Assembly: GCA_013399305.1 (NCBI GenBank)
Contig: VXAI01000181.1
Span: 401,830 to 465,829 of the forward strand
Direction of reading: 5' to 3'
DNA from: Rostratula benghalensis
Lineage: Eukaryota; Chordata; Aves; Charadriiformes; Rostratulidae
DNA length: 64,000 bases
This document shows, piece after piece, positions 1 to 13,100 of the stretch (the first letter of the stretch is position 1; each line of letters starts with the position of its first letter). Under the pieces are notes generated by a model that did no database searches, was not told where the DNA came from, and saw only the letters and a list, made by a program, of their open reading frames with translations. The translations under genes and the position numbers were made by a program.

Positions 1-132
1 GGAGACATTCAAACCCCTCCTGGACACCTTCCTGTGGGACCTGCTCTGGGTGTTCCTGCTCTGGCAGGGGGATTGGACTGGATGAGCTTTCAAGGTCCCT
101 TCCAATCCCTGAGAGTCTGGGATTCTGTGATT
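1..132 (+). repeat. CR1 LINE, 3' end fragment
   Basis: The 3' terminal part of a CR1 copy, cut by the window edge. It ends in GATTCTGTGATT, the CR1 octamer terminus. It differs at about 3 positions from the corresponding end of the copy at 57552..58114, so both belong to one young subfamily. It lies in intron 26. Confidence 0.93.
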
Positions 133-2474
133 AAATTAATGGAAAAAGGCGGGGAGAGAGGGGCAACCCAAAGAAACTCATCCTTCCCCTGCAGACTCAT
201 AATGGATCCCTTTCCCTGTCACTGCCGTGTTGTAAAGTCTGGGGGCATGTGGTTTGTGCCACCTTCAACAGTTTGTTACAGTGGAATTGCTCGGTCTGAT
301 GTGAAAACCAAAAGGTAACAACAGAGTATTTTTGAGAGTTGTATATTTTTAGGTATTATATTTTTACAGGCAAAGAAATAGATGAGATCCACTGTCACCT
401 CTGTTCCCATCAAACCACCTCTCTCCTAGGAAGGATCACCAGCTGCTGTATCTGGAAGCAGGAAAACTTCTCACATCTTCTTACTGTATTAATGACAGTA
501 TTCTCTTTTTAAGGGGAAGAGAGCACTTTCCACCTGTGAGGGTCTATTTACAAACCCCAAACAGATGTTTTTAATGTGGGTGACCTTTCCACACAGTTAA
601 GTCTATTGAATCCACCTGGAAGCATCTCACACAGCAGGTCCCTTAAACGAAACAGCAGTGGTGCTTCCACAGGGCAATTAACTCAAGGCTCTGCTTTGGC
701 TAAAATATCCACTACTGGAGGCAGAGAAGTCAAGAAAACCCCTGAGCAGCCGTCCAGAGGAGCAAGGAGACACTGCATTCTCCGGGATATCCGAAGGAAA
801 TGATGTCACTAGAAAGCCAGCTGATGGCTCAGCCCTCCCTAGACCAGATCCTGCTTTCTCAAGGAGGACACTGTCTCCTAACAGGTTCCTTGGAGATTCC
901 CCTGTCCCTCTCTTTGGAAGCAGGTGCTGGTAGTTACACCGAGGTTTGGATTTACCACTGAAACCAGCTGTTACCACTCAAAACCAGTTTGCAGCGCAAC
1001 CAAAACCACCTCGGTGTCTCTAAATGCAAAACACAGAAATTTAAAAGGAAAAAGATCTTGCTTTAATTAGAAAAACAATCTATCTTGGAAAACTTTGGCT
1101 GAGAGCTGAAAACCCACTAGTGCTGCTCTCGACTGGGTTTTCAGCTCGAGACACCCAAAAGGAGCGTGTTAAAAACCTGAGGCCAAGTCCCCACGGCTGG
1201 GTCTCATCTCCCATGCTCTGAGTCAAGGTCTCTAGCTGGCTGAGAGGAACTGGGGAAGACTGGGCAGCCCTTTGAAGAAGATGGAATTACAGAAACTAAA
1301 AATAGAAGCCCACATTTCAGACATAGGTAGACAGTTCCCCTGACGTGGGGACTGGAAAGATGGGAAGGATCTGCTGGGACGGCAAGAAATGGAGCAAAAG
1401 AAGCATTAATGGAGCAAATCTGCCACAGCACAGGTCATCCGGCCCCAGATCCAGGGTAATTCCTCCTCTAGCAAGATGTCTCTCAGGCATCTGTTCACCC
1501 ACATCCTGAGGCTTTGGCCTTCTGATTTCCTGTCCCTCAGCCATTGCTTTACTGCAACCACCCTCTTAACAATCGAACCCATCTGCTGTAACACCCTCAG
1601 CCACTGTGTCACACATCTGTGACATCGGGGACACACTGCCTTGGCTAACCCCCTCCTCTTCATTCATACTAAGCCTCCTCATGGGTCAGCAGGCAGGATG
1701 CCCTCCAAGAGTGAAGAAAACTCAGTCTCGGGGTACGAGGGATGAATCTTAATTCCCTGAATCTACACCGCGTTGCAGTGTGTGTGTGTGTGTGACAAAC
1801 ACACGGGGCTGAACACCCCTCACTGCTGCACGTGGGCACAGTTAATGCTGTCATTATTCTGTTGAAGGTGATGTAGATGTCCTCTGCCATGAAGGTACAG
1901 GCTGAACGTCCACCAGAAAGGCTAAGGAGGCACCTGACTCCTTGGCCTCTAAATCTGGTCTTGATTTACCCCACAAATGCAGGTGTCCAGCACGTGCTGC
2001 TGGAATTTTGTCAGAGATGTGCACGTCCCAGCAAGGAGATGAGCAGCCGAGATGCTGAGTTGATTGCAAGAGACTTCCTGTCTCTCGTTACGTGGGAAAG
2101 CTCCATCACCTCAACTGAAGGTGTAGATAGGTCAGGATGGTGATGGTAAAAGTGTGTGGTAAATGCAGCCCCGTTTCTGTCAGTCTGAATTCTGGCCCTG
2201 CAGTGTGTGAAGCTGGCAGAACCCCAAACCAGCCAGGGGGAGCAGGGCCTTTAGCTGCTGCTCTGCCACCCCTCTGAGAAAAGCAGCTCCTTGCTGGACG
2301 CCATCAGCTGAAGGCTCTCAAAACTCCCCCAGCGTGGAGCAACAAGGAGCAAAGGTTTTTGGTCGGGTGAGGCCGTGCCAGCCCTAGGTGCAACAACGGG
2401 GCCAGGATTCTGAAGGAAGCCCAGGAACCTCAATCATTAACGTGGGGCCGGGGCAGGGACCCCCCAGGTCTTAC
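133..2474 (-). other. CACHD1 intron 26 (part)
   Basis: Unique-looking sequence with no supported gene or RNA. A short (GT)8 run lies at 1778..1794. The terminal CACHD1 exon was looked for here and not found. Confidence 0.7.
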
Positions 2475-2576
2475 CGTGGTCGCTCTCCGTTCCCGATCGC
2501 CCCCAGTAGCGGCGTCTGCGTTCGGGGCTGTGGGCATGACGCTCTATTACCGCCGCTATGAACCTGGTGTTACTGA
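2475..2576 (-). CDS. CACHD1: CACHD1 exon 26, cytoplasmic tail (residues 1075-1109)
   Basis: 102 nt, acceptor CCCCCAG, donor GTAAGA. It encodes [20 protein letters not shown] followed by [13 protein letters not shown]. The run of Arg after SPE is a possible phosphorylation or trafficking signal. The frame requires the first of two closely spaced AGs (the second would create a stop). The final exon, encoding the His-rich C-terminus, is not found in 1..2474 and must lie left of the window. Confidence 0.93.
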
Positions 2577-4112
2577 CTGGGGGAGAGAGAGAGAGGGAAA
2601 CACAACTGGTTTTAAAGAAAGGGCTTTTACTGAATTGTATCAGCGGGACATACCAGGCAGAGGGGAGCAGGCTTTCTGCAAGGTAATTCTTCTCAAATGC
2701 TACTTCTTTTAGGATTGTCAAGTGACAGAGGAGTAGGAGTAAGGACTTGGAGAAGCAGTAGATGCAAGCCATGAAGCTCAGATACACTTATTTTTCAATC
2801 TTTGAGTGTTGACACTCAACTCCTGGGTATTATTTTCGTTCTGGTTTAGTGAGGGCCCAGAGACGGGGACCCGCTCATATTCTGGAGCTCTCCCAGAGCT
2901 TAGGTGCCCCAGCTCATCGTACAGGACAGCACTATCACACACAAAATGCTGTTTTTGCTGAACAGCAAAGAGGTCCAGACATCCCAAATCACTGCAAATA
3001 ACATTTACTGCTGCATTTGGTGAATGTTCACGCCAGGCTTGGCCTCTGCTTTCCAAGGCTGAACGAAGGCAGGGGTTTTCCATACCCTGTGCTGTCACAA
3101 GTGCAATTTTTAGGCTGAGCAGAGCTATTTCTGGAAGGGGTTATGATGGAGGGGGGTGCCTAACAGGCAAACATCCTCCACATGTAATCAAGGTTAGTCT
3201 TTTAGAAGCAAAAAACCTGTAATTTTTCAGCATGAGACTAAAGGTGTACTGAATAAGCTAAAATATTGTTCTGCCATTTTCTGCTGCTTATCAGCACAGG
3301 GGCTCCTCCCATATTTTTTAACTCTAGCACGTTAAGAAAACAAATAGCTCATTTACTTCTAATCTAATTTTTTGGGTTTTTTAGGCTAAAGTGATTGGGT
3401 ACTTACTGATGCCTCTGTCTTCATGGCTGTCATCGTCTCTCTCGTCCCTATCATTTTCCAGGTTCGACATACGCACTGACATTTCTACACACCATTACAA
3501 ACAGAAAAATGCAACTGTTAAGAGAAAAATTTTGGAATCATCTTACTAACGGCTGTCACCCTGGTAAGATCGTGGAAGCACTTTGGGTTACTGTGTGAAG
3601 AGGTGAGGTCTGAGCACAGTGTGCTCTTTTTCCAAGATAGATGGGGACAGGAGTTCTAGGAATATCATACACTCCACCCCCCCCTGCAAGGAACTGGCTT
3701 TAAAGTTTTGAAGACAGTGAACTGATTCAAAATAGAGCCAGAGTGTAATCAAATATGGAGTTAATTGGCCCTGATCACACTTCCTATCTCTTTCTACCAA
3801 TATCCTTTCTTCCAAACACAGTTTTGTCTCAGATTTCAGTGGATTTAGCTAATGTGTGAATAGATATTGCATGAACATGACATGGAACACAAGTAAAAAA
3901 AAAAAAAAAAAAAAAGATGTGTCCCAAACAGCCTGAACAGAAAGGGTGTGAAAGCTGTAATACTCCCCAAAAGGCTCCACCTGGGCAGAAGTAACCCCAG
4001 GTGTGCTGTGACGAGGGCTGGAAAGCTGAGACACTGGGCTTAGCGTTTTAATTCTAGGAAAAGTGTAACTTCAGCTTCCTGCCCAAACCTGCGTGTCTTG
4101 GGGCTGTCTCCT

Positions 4113-4198
<86 letters not shown>

Positions 4199-7100
4199 CC
4201 TGGCTGCACCCAGGAGAGGGCAGCAGCACACAAGCACCCTGGCCCAGACCCGCCTTCTGGAAGGGTTGTTGAAATAAAATGAGGTGAGGCACTGAAACAA
4301 AACCAAGGAAAGAGGATTTGGGGTTGTTTGATGGTTTGGTGTGTTTTTTTTTTTAGCTTGGTTGATTTAGTTTTGTGGAGGATTTGGGGGTTTTTTGGGG
4401 TTTTGGGTGTTTTTTTTTACTTCCCACCCTACTGCTTCTCTGTCAAGAGTTATCAGCTCACCCTGGGCAGCCAAAGGTGACATGTGCTGGTGACTCCTCC
4501 GATGGATCTGGTGGCGATAAGCGTACACTGCTAGGACGAGCACCATGATGCAGCCCATAATGCCTCCAGCCACTGGGCCCACTGGTGCGCTTTTGATCAT
4601 GTTCAGAGTGATCACCTCATCTCCTGAATCAAAAGGGACATAACAGAGGGGAAAAAAACCAACATAAATGTTCTGCAGAAAGGTTTAAATCAACATATCT
4701 TGAGTTGAGAGAAGATCTGGAAGGCTTTCTCGGTGTTGAAGTGCCCACGTACAGGACAGCACCTTTCAAATAAAAAAAAATTTAAGGGAGGGCACATCTT
4801 AAAGAAGGATCAGTACTTTCAAAAACGTGACACCCACAACAGGCCTGATGCTACTTCTTCACTGCTCGATGCCCTATTTCTGCTGCTTTACCTCCAGTGT
4901 AAGAGAGAAAGGTGTGATGTGAAGGCTGCTCTGGCACTGGGAGTGCACGTTACCCCACACAAGGAGGTAATTCAGTGTCTCCTCAGAGCGGCAGAATTAC
5001 CTATTGCTCCCAAGTCATCCACGTAGGGGCTCTTGGCTCCCACAATGCCACCGAAACACTCCTTCTGAGGGGCACAGTAGGACTTCTCCAGATGGGTCTT
5101 CCCGTCGCTGTCTACCATACACCACTCGCAGTCCAGCACTCCGAAGCAATCCCTGGAAATCAAACCCGACAGAAAACCGTGTCCTCTTTCAAGTTCCACA
5201 CTTCCCGTTTGGCACAGCCCAGTCTTGTTTTAGAACCGCGAGACAGAGGGAAGCCAAAATCAGCCCCAAACCCCAAAGCATATGGAACGCTTGGCCACAA
5301 AAACCTTCTCATGAAAAGCACCACCAGGGAACTTATTACGGGGGAGCTGCAACTTCAGCACACATCTTCCAAGTCTCTTTGTTTTGGTTTGTTGCCTCTG
5401 TCCCTCAGCCCGAGCACAGGGAGAACTTCCTACTGGTAACTCCTCCAAACAAGCCATTTCTCAGCACGGGGAAGTCCCACTCCAGTTCCACCCTCTTTCT
5501 GCAGTCCTTTGGAAGATGGAAGAAAGGACTTGGAAAGCCTGGTCTGAGAACGATGTGTTCTAGCAGTCTCAGTCCCCTGGAGAGCACTCCTAATGAGCAA
5601 AAACTACATAAGCCCTGGAGTTCCTCCACATAACACTAGGAGTAGAGCAGAGAAGCAGGAAACTGGAAGCTGATGGGCAGCTCCCATCTCCAATGGGCTC
5701 CAAAGGCACCACCAGGACCCGTTACCGTCTACTTTCTGGGAACCCTTTTGTCCACGCCTCCCTCCAGAAGGCAGATGAACCCAACCACCCTAGCCGTTTG
5801 GGCAAGAGGAAGAATTCCTTCTCCTTTCAACAAGCAAATCCTCCACTTGTGCAACCCACGGTCCTCAGAGTCACAAAGTGTGACAGGGAAGCCATTTGTT
5901 TGCTGTTAATGGTGTAATGTGACTCAAATGGGAATACTGAGGTCTGCTCCTTCTGCACCGCAACGTCATCTCATCACTGCTGTCTGCTCCTCCTCATTCT
6001 GGCATCGTACTTCTTTTTTCTCTCACACACATATAATAAAGGAAGAGCTATTTTCTCTTAATTATTCTGAGAACAGGGTGTTATTTAGAGGGATGGAGAC
6101 CACCGCTTTACCCGCTCTCAGTTCTCTGGTTGCACTGAGTGTTGATGCACTGCGGGAGCGCGTCCTGTAGGCTCGGGTCCATCGCTGTGAAAGTCATTGG
6201 CTCCTGATGAACTTCACAACTCGGATTCCTAAATTGGGGCAAAAAGTAAAGCTTTATAAATAAAGCAGTCAGAGCACCATCACTGAAAGACATCATGATC
6301 AGGGACTGGAGCACCTCTCTGCTGTGGAAAGGCTGAAGAACCTGGGGCTGCTCAGCTGGAGAAGAGCAGGCTGAGAGGGGAGGCTGAGCCATAGCTAAAG
6401 GGTGTGTGCCACGAGGATGGGGCCAGACTCTTCTCAGTGGTGCCCAGTGACAGGACAAGGGGCAATGGGCACAAGCTGGAACGGGGGAAATTCCCTCTGA
6501 ACACAAGGAAAAACTGCTTTCCTGTGAGGGTGGCAAAGCCCAGAGACCTCCTGGGCAGTCTCCTCTGAGCCATTCAAACTCCACCTACACATGTTCCTGT
6601 GCAACCTGCTCTGGGTGACCCTGCTCTGGCAGGGGGTTGGATGAGATGATGGTCCCTTCCAACCCGTATCATTCTGTGATTCCTTTTTACCTATTATAGA
6701 CTCATGGAATGGTTAGAGTTGGAAGGGACCTTAAAAATCATCCAGTTCCAACCCCCTGCCCTGGGCAGGGACACCTCCCACCAGACCAGGTTGCTCCAAG
6801 CCCCATCCAGCCTGGCCTTGAACCCCTCCAGGGATGGGGCAGCCACAGCTTCTCTGGGCAACCTGGGCCAGGCTCTCACCACCCTCACAGCAAAGAATTT
6901 CTCTGGTATCTCATCTAAATCTCCCCTCTTCCAATTTAAAGCCGTTACCCCTTGTCCTGTCACTGCACTCCCTGACAAAGAGTCCCTCCCCAGCTCTCCT
7001 GTAGCTCCTCTAAGGTCTCCCTGGAGCCTTCTCTTCTCCAGGCTGAACAATCCCAGCTTCCTCAGGAGGAGGTGAGGTGCTCCATCACTCTGATCATCTT

Positions 7101-10100
7101 AAATTACACATCATCTGCTTAATTACACTAAAAATACTGCCTATTCTTTCCTCTACCACCTGTAATTTAGCATATACAATGAATTAATTTAGTTAACCTC
7201 TGTGCTGTGCTGTTCCATCAGAGGAGGTGTGTTCTCACCTGCTTTCTGCGTTGGTGAGGTTCCCGGTACATTCATTTACCTCCAGAGGGCACTCACAGGG
7301 GCACTCACATTCGTTCTGTTCCATTCTGCGGGGGCAAAAAATGCAAAGAAAAAGACAATTGGAGGGATTTTTAGCCCCACGGTGCAGCTCCAGTTTGCCA
7401 CGGAGAAGGGCATTCAGGAACCTTTCTCCTTCCCCCGGGAGCACTGGGGTTGCTTCAGTTCCGCTCTGGGACCGAGGATGATGTAGTAATGGGGCCTCTC
7501 TGATCTCTTACCCGTCCCCTGAAATTTTAAAAGGGGACAACCCCTGGAGATATCTCAGATCTAGATGCAAAAATCTTTCTTGCCAGTGCAAGGAACACCT
7601 AGTGATGCTGGTGGAGGCGAAATCTGCAAGTACCAGGATCCCCTCAATGAGAAACTACATCAATCCATCTAAAATCACGGGTCTGCGAGAACAAAGGGCC
7701 TGGTCCACTGATAGCTGTCCCCGAGAAACTGGATCTCTCGTGGTCTTTTAACTTTATCTACCCAAATGTGTCAAGAAAAAACTACCCCGTGGGGTTTGTT
7801 TTACCCTAAGAATGTGGCAAAGGGTCAGAGGTTTGCTGAATCTTGCAAACAGCACAGGTAAAGCGTCAATATTGGGTTTGCTTCACTTTTGCCCTGCACG
7901 TTTTCCTTCAGCTTATAAAATAGCTGTGTTGTTATAAACCCTGCATCAAGAAAGGGGGAAGAAGGCATCACCCGGCCCAGCCCGTTGGTTCCCAACGCCC
8001 CGCTCACCTGTGGCAGTTGAGGCAGAGCCTGTCCACCATACTGCAGGCACAGAAGGCCAGCGAGTCACAGGTCTCGTTGACAATTCCCACAAAAGCATTG
8101 GTGCCCGGGATTCTGGTCAGCCTGTACTTGGAGCAGTGGCTGCCGTGCACCAGGTTTGTCAGATCCCCCTAGATTAAAAAAAAAAACAACAAAAAACCAA
8201 CAACAAACACAACAAATAATGTTAAAAATGTAGCAAGAAACACATTGTTTTAGGGAGCTGAAGATTTTCCACCATCCAAGCTGAGGAACACAAATGCACG
8301 GGGACACCACCTTCCCAAATAAAATCCTTTACTGACCTGTTGAGTTTTGCTTCCAAAGTCTTGGGTGGGAAGACTTTGCTGAAGACATAAAAAAATCAGA
8401 TTTTCTTGTGCTGCCATCCAGCGAGACCTGGACAGGCTGGAGAGTTGGGCAGAGAAGAACTGGATGAAATTCAAAGAGGGCAAGCGTAGGGCCCTGCACC
8501 TGGGGAGGAATAACCTCAGGGACCAGCACAGTCTGGGGGCTGACCTGCTGGAGAGCAGCTCCTCATCACCACTTGTTGAAAACTTCCTGGCTCGTGTACC
8601 ATAACAAAATATACACAGCAGCACTGCACAGCTGTGATTTATTTGGTAGCCAGGCTCCTTCCTGGTGCCTATTTGCATGCCACAATCCTAAGTTTTTGCT
8701 CTGTTCTTACACCATTTCCTTTACAGCAACGCAGTTTTGATTTTGCATTTTGAGTGTGGGGAGAATGTTTAAGCCTCCCTGACATCAATCAACGTTTCCT
8801 GACATAACTTTCAAATAGTTTTGATACTCGTTTCCCACCTTCTCCTCCCAGTAATAATGGAAAAGTGTTCTTTAAAGAGCAGCTTCTCCCATGTTGCTTA
8901 ACAACTGTTGAATAATTCTGCAGGGATCTTGTGGAGGGCGAATCTGCAGAGCTGCAATCAGCATTCACGGCACAGTGAGAGACAAGAGCCCTGGGCTTAG
9001 ACCTCTCAGCTCTGGAGGAACAGCTCACACAGGCCCTGCAAAGCACCCACACCTCCAAAGACTCCACTCTGGCACCAGTAAATGCATTTATTTGGTCACC
9101 CAGCTAAAAGGTAAGTTATCTCCTCTCCAGAGGAGAGCTACCAAGCTGGTGGGGGGTCTGGAAAACAAGTCCTGTGAGGAGAGGCTGAGGGAACTGGGCA
9201 TGGTTACTTTGGAGAAGGCTGAGGGGAGACCTCCTTGCCCTCTACAACTCCTTGAAAGGAGGGTGTAGAGAGGTGGGTGTTGGCCTCTTCTTTCAAGGGA
9301 ATAATGACAGGACCAGAGGAACTGGTCTGAAGTTGTGTCAGAGGAGGTTCAGACTGGATCTTAGGAAGAATGACTTTACTGAGAGAGTGGTCAGGTGCTG
9401 GAAGGGCCTGCCCAGGGAGGTGGTGGAGTCACCAGCCCTGGAAGTATTTAAGAAACCTGTAGATGTGGCACTGCAGGGCATGCTCTAGTGCCTGAGCCTG
9501 TAGGGGTTGGACTCTGGTCTCAGAAGTCCTTTCCAGCCATGAAGATTCTGTGATCTGAGACCTTTGCTACCCGTGCAGTAGTGACACTGGTCAGAGCTGG
9601 ACGCCGGGGTCAGGTCAGAGGATCCAAAGCAAAAAATCTACGGCCAGAAAGTTCTCACCCAACAACCAGGAACTTATTTTCATGAGGCTGGATGGGACTT
9701 TGCGTTGCCCAGCCACAGCTGGGCAATGATCACATCCAGAACCCCTCCTATGCCCACTGCCTCCTCGTGTGAGTGCAGCCTGTGCAGGCCAGGTCGCTGA
9801 TGTTGTGTTTGGAGAGGGGGAGCGGAGGCCAATCCGCAGGGAACTCTGGCTTCCAGCCTCCTCTGCTGAGCCTGGCAAGGATCCACCTTTCCGCCGAGAG
9901 AAACCCAACCCAGCCCAAGTACATTCAAAAGCAAAACAAACCAGAAGAGCACACTCACCACTAAGCTGGTATTGAATTTATAGAACCGCTGAACTGTTCT
10001 GTCGCTGAAGCTGTTGCAGAGGTTTTTCTTGACGAAGTTGGGGTGGTTCAGGATGTCATTTGCTACCAGAGGCTCCTGCGTGGAATGAAACCAGGAGGAT

Positions 10101-13100
10101 TTTACGCCTTTGAAATCAGACGCAAACGTCAGCTTCTCTAAAGCCCTTACCGCCTCCGAAAAAAAAAAGAAAAGGAAAAACCCAAGAAATCCAAGAAAAA
10201 AAAAGAGGAGCCAGACCTTGTGTGTGATGTGCTGTTGCTCCACCGGCGCGTGTCCTTTGGGATCGATGAGGGTTGGGTGTGCCACGAGGTACCCTCTGTC
10301 CTCCATGATGAAACACCTGCCCACAACAACGCGGAGGAAACCCCCGTTAGCCCTCCTCGGGCTTTCCAGAGGTACAGCAAAATAGAACAGGATCTTAAAT
10401 TTAGAGCTAAAGGAAGAAGTTTTCAAGGCTCCCATTTATTAAAATAACAGGGCCATTAAGCAAACTCACTGGAAAATGTCTGTGAAGAAAATACTGGGTA
10501 TTTCCCTGGAGCTTTTAAATCTGTTACTGGATTTAAAGCCTGGATTACAGAGAACTTGAAAATGGAACAAGAAGGCAAACTGATCGGTGTCTTGTCTGAT
10601 CACGGAAGATCCAGAAATAAATGAAGCATAATGAACTCAGAAAGCTTTAACAGTTTATTAATCTACTGTGCCTCTAATTAAAGGGAGATTTCACACTCTC
10701 ATTTAACGGCCTCTTGCCTTAGAATTCAATTTTAATGGGGAGATAAATCACTCCCGTTTCACTCTCTGCCTTCCCAAGCCTTCCCTCTCCCTTTTCAGCT
10801 CTTCCCTTTAAGTTTCCCGTGTGATCTCAGGGAACTGCTGTCGGATCCGTGCCCCTGTCTAGAAACCAGAGCGCCGGGAGGTTTTAATCCCTCCTGTTTT
10901 CGGCACCTCCCGTTTCCATAGCCGCAGACAGCCGCGCTGGGGAAGGCGGGGGAGCCGGCGACACTGGGGGGACGGCACAGCCTGCGCCAGCATCAAGAGA
11001 ATCGGTGACCGCAGAAGGGGGACGGGGGGAGGTCGATGCGGCCGCTCAGCGCTCCCCGGGAGCCCAGCGGGGTGGGAGCCGGGGGCCTCCTGCCGCTGGG
11101 GGCGGCTTTAAACTGCACCACTCCCAGGGCAGCCCGCAACGACCAGGGGCTCACGGAGGGAGAGAGCGGGGATAACTTCCAGCCATCAGCACGGAACAGA
11201 TGGAACGTTAGGTATAGAACGGAGTCACCAAACTACAACTTGGATTTTTTTTTTTCTTTTTACTGCCTCAAACCCTTTGAGTTTTGCATAAGGAATTCAC
11301 ATTGCGATGGTGTATTTTCTCTTTTTTTTTTCCCGCTATAGAGAACATGAGAACAATTTGGTGATTTACCCAAAAATGACCACAGAGAGAAAAAGCTTAG
11401 TGGAGATACATTAAAAAACCCCAAATGCCTCCCAGAAAGTTAGAACAGTCTTAGTACCCGTGTGCCTTAACACAGGGGCTCTGAGCATCAGATCCGGCTT
11501 CTGCATAAGAATGGTCTAGCACAGAATTTAACAATAGGCTTGAAATTCCTCATTTAGGGAATGTAGAAACAGAATCAAGCATCTGATCCTGGTGATTATT
11601 AGTAGTTTTCAATTAGGAGAAAAGGAATGCCAAACCAGAAATGTTCTTTTTTTTTTTTTTTTAATATGCTATAAAATATATAAAAAAATACTCAAACTGG
11701 AAAAGAACTGGGAGGATGACAGAAAACCACTTCTCTTCCCAAATTTAAGATTTCAAACCAAAGAAAGAAACGGCAACAATGTCCAGAGGATGTTAGCAAG
11801 TTACTCCAGATCACACCCAGAGTGGAAAGCAGAGATTGCACCTTGGAAGTAACAGAATCTTAGAGCAAGTGAAGTTGAAAGGTACCGAGGGTCACCTGAG
11901 TAAAGGAGGGGAAAGGCTCTAGGTAGGAACTGTGCAGAAGGAACAGCTCACCTTATTTTGTTTCCTCCATCCTGGTTACAAACTGGCAGCAGGTCCATGA
12001 GAACCTTGTAGAAGTATCGCAGGGTGAAGTCAATGCCCATCACCGCCACCGAATGTCCTGAAGACATCTGTGTGCTGCAAAGGAAAAAAGGGGGGAAAAA
12101 GGCTGTCATGGCTGTATTAATAATTAATACTTTAATTACTCAGTTCCCTACTTGAAAAGGGGACTGGCTTCCCTGATGTATAAAGGGCCAGATAAAATCC
12201 ACACTGAAGCTCCGTTGTGCTCTTGTGCTTCAATGTATGGTTACTGCGGCTGGAACCGGGGAGAACAGTGTCTCAGCAGTGTTAGTTCTTTGCTGCAAAT
12301 CCTGAAGTCTCTCTGCATAAATTAAACCTCACAGACACAGCACATGGAAGAGGCTGGAGATGGCCCAGGACTGGATCACACCCAGGAGCTGACCCTTCCT
12401 TCTCCCCACGGGCTGTTCTCCCCCGGCTCTTACATCTGCCCTGACCCCTTCCAGCCCCTCCAGGGGCTCCAGGAAAGCTGGGGAGGGGACTCTGGATGAG
12501 GGAGGGGAGCCCTAGGATGAGGGGGAAGGGTTTGACCCTGAAAGAGGGGAGATGGAGCTGAGATGTGGGGAAGAACTTCCTGGGGGTGAGGGTGGTGAGA
12601 CCCCAGCCCAGATTGCCCAGAGAAGCTGTGGCTGCCCCATCCCTGGGGCAAGGCCAGGCTGGATGGGACTTGGAGCAACCTGGGCTAGTGGGAGGTGTCC
12701 CTGCCCAGGGCAGGGGGTGGAAAATGATGTTTTTCAAGGTCCCTTCCCACCCAAACCATTTCATGATATGAAGCTGCCATAGAGATTTTGCTGAAGCTGT
12801 ATAATTCCAAGTGTAGAAGAAGTATGACTTTCAGGCAGAAGACAAAGCTGGCCAAGCTGCAGGCATGACTGAGGTCCCTGCACCAGGTGCTGGTTAACGA
12901 GTGCTCTGTTAAAAGGTCTCAAATCCCATCCTACCAACAGGCCCGAGATCCGTGCTAGTGGGCATTAATGCAAGTTAACCTGACACTGCCTCCCACCACC
13001 TACAGAGCACCAGGTGACATCTAAAACCATTTCACCACCTTTTCCTGGTGTAGGAGAACCATAAACTAAATGTTTAGGGGTGGGACAAGACCCAGAGTCC

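Larger units (their letters stand above)
3485..4461 (-). other. CACHD1 intron 24
   Basis: 977 bp intron holding an A21 run at 3895..3915 and the pure CAG/CTG tract at 4114..4197. Otherwise T/G-rich near the exon 24 donor, with nothing else recognised. Confidence 0.8.

Noticed and set aside
1..2474. Terminal exon of CACHD1 in the left end of the window
   Set aside because: No minus-strand sequence encoding the expected His-rich C-terminus was found, so it lies outside.
2475..2576. Exon 26 starting at the second AG (TAACACC)
   Set aside because: With exon 25 ending in A, only the first AG gives A|TC AGT AAC (I-S-N). The second AG shifts the frame.
4040..4306. Open frames encoding long poly-Ala and poly-Cys on the minus strand
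   Set aside because: They are translations of the CAG/CTG microsatellite inside intron 24, with no splice or protein support.
5004..5633. 209-codon + strand open frame
   Set aside because: It lies antisense to exon 23 and intron 22, with no start context, domain or homology that I recognise.
9680..10435. 251-codon open frame on the minus strand taken as a separate gene
   Set aside because: It is exons 18 and 19 of CACHD1 joined by the stop-free intron 18, plus flanking intron. It is reported as a splicing observation instead.
11036..11341. 101-codon + strand open frame in the CpG-rich patch
   Set aside because: GC-rich sequence gives long open frames by chance. There is no splice or domain evidence.
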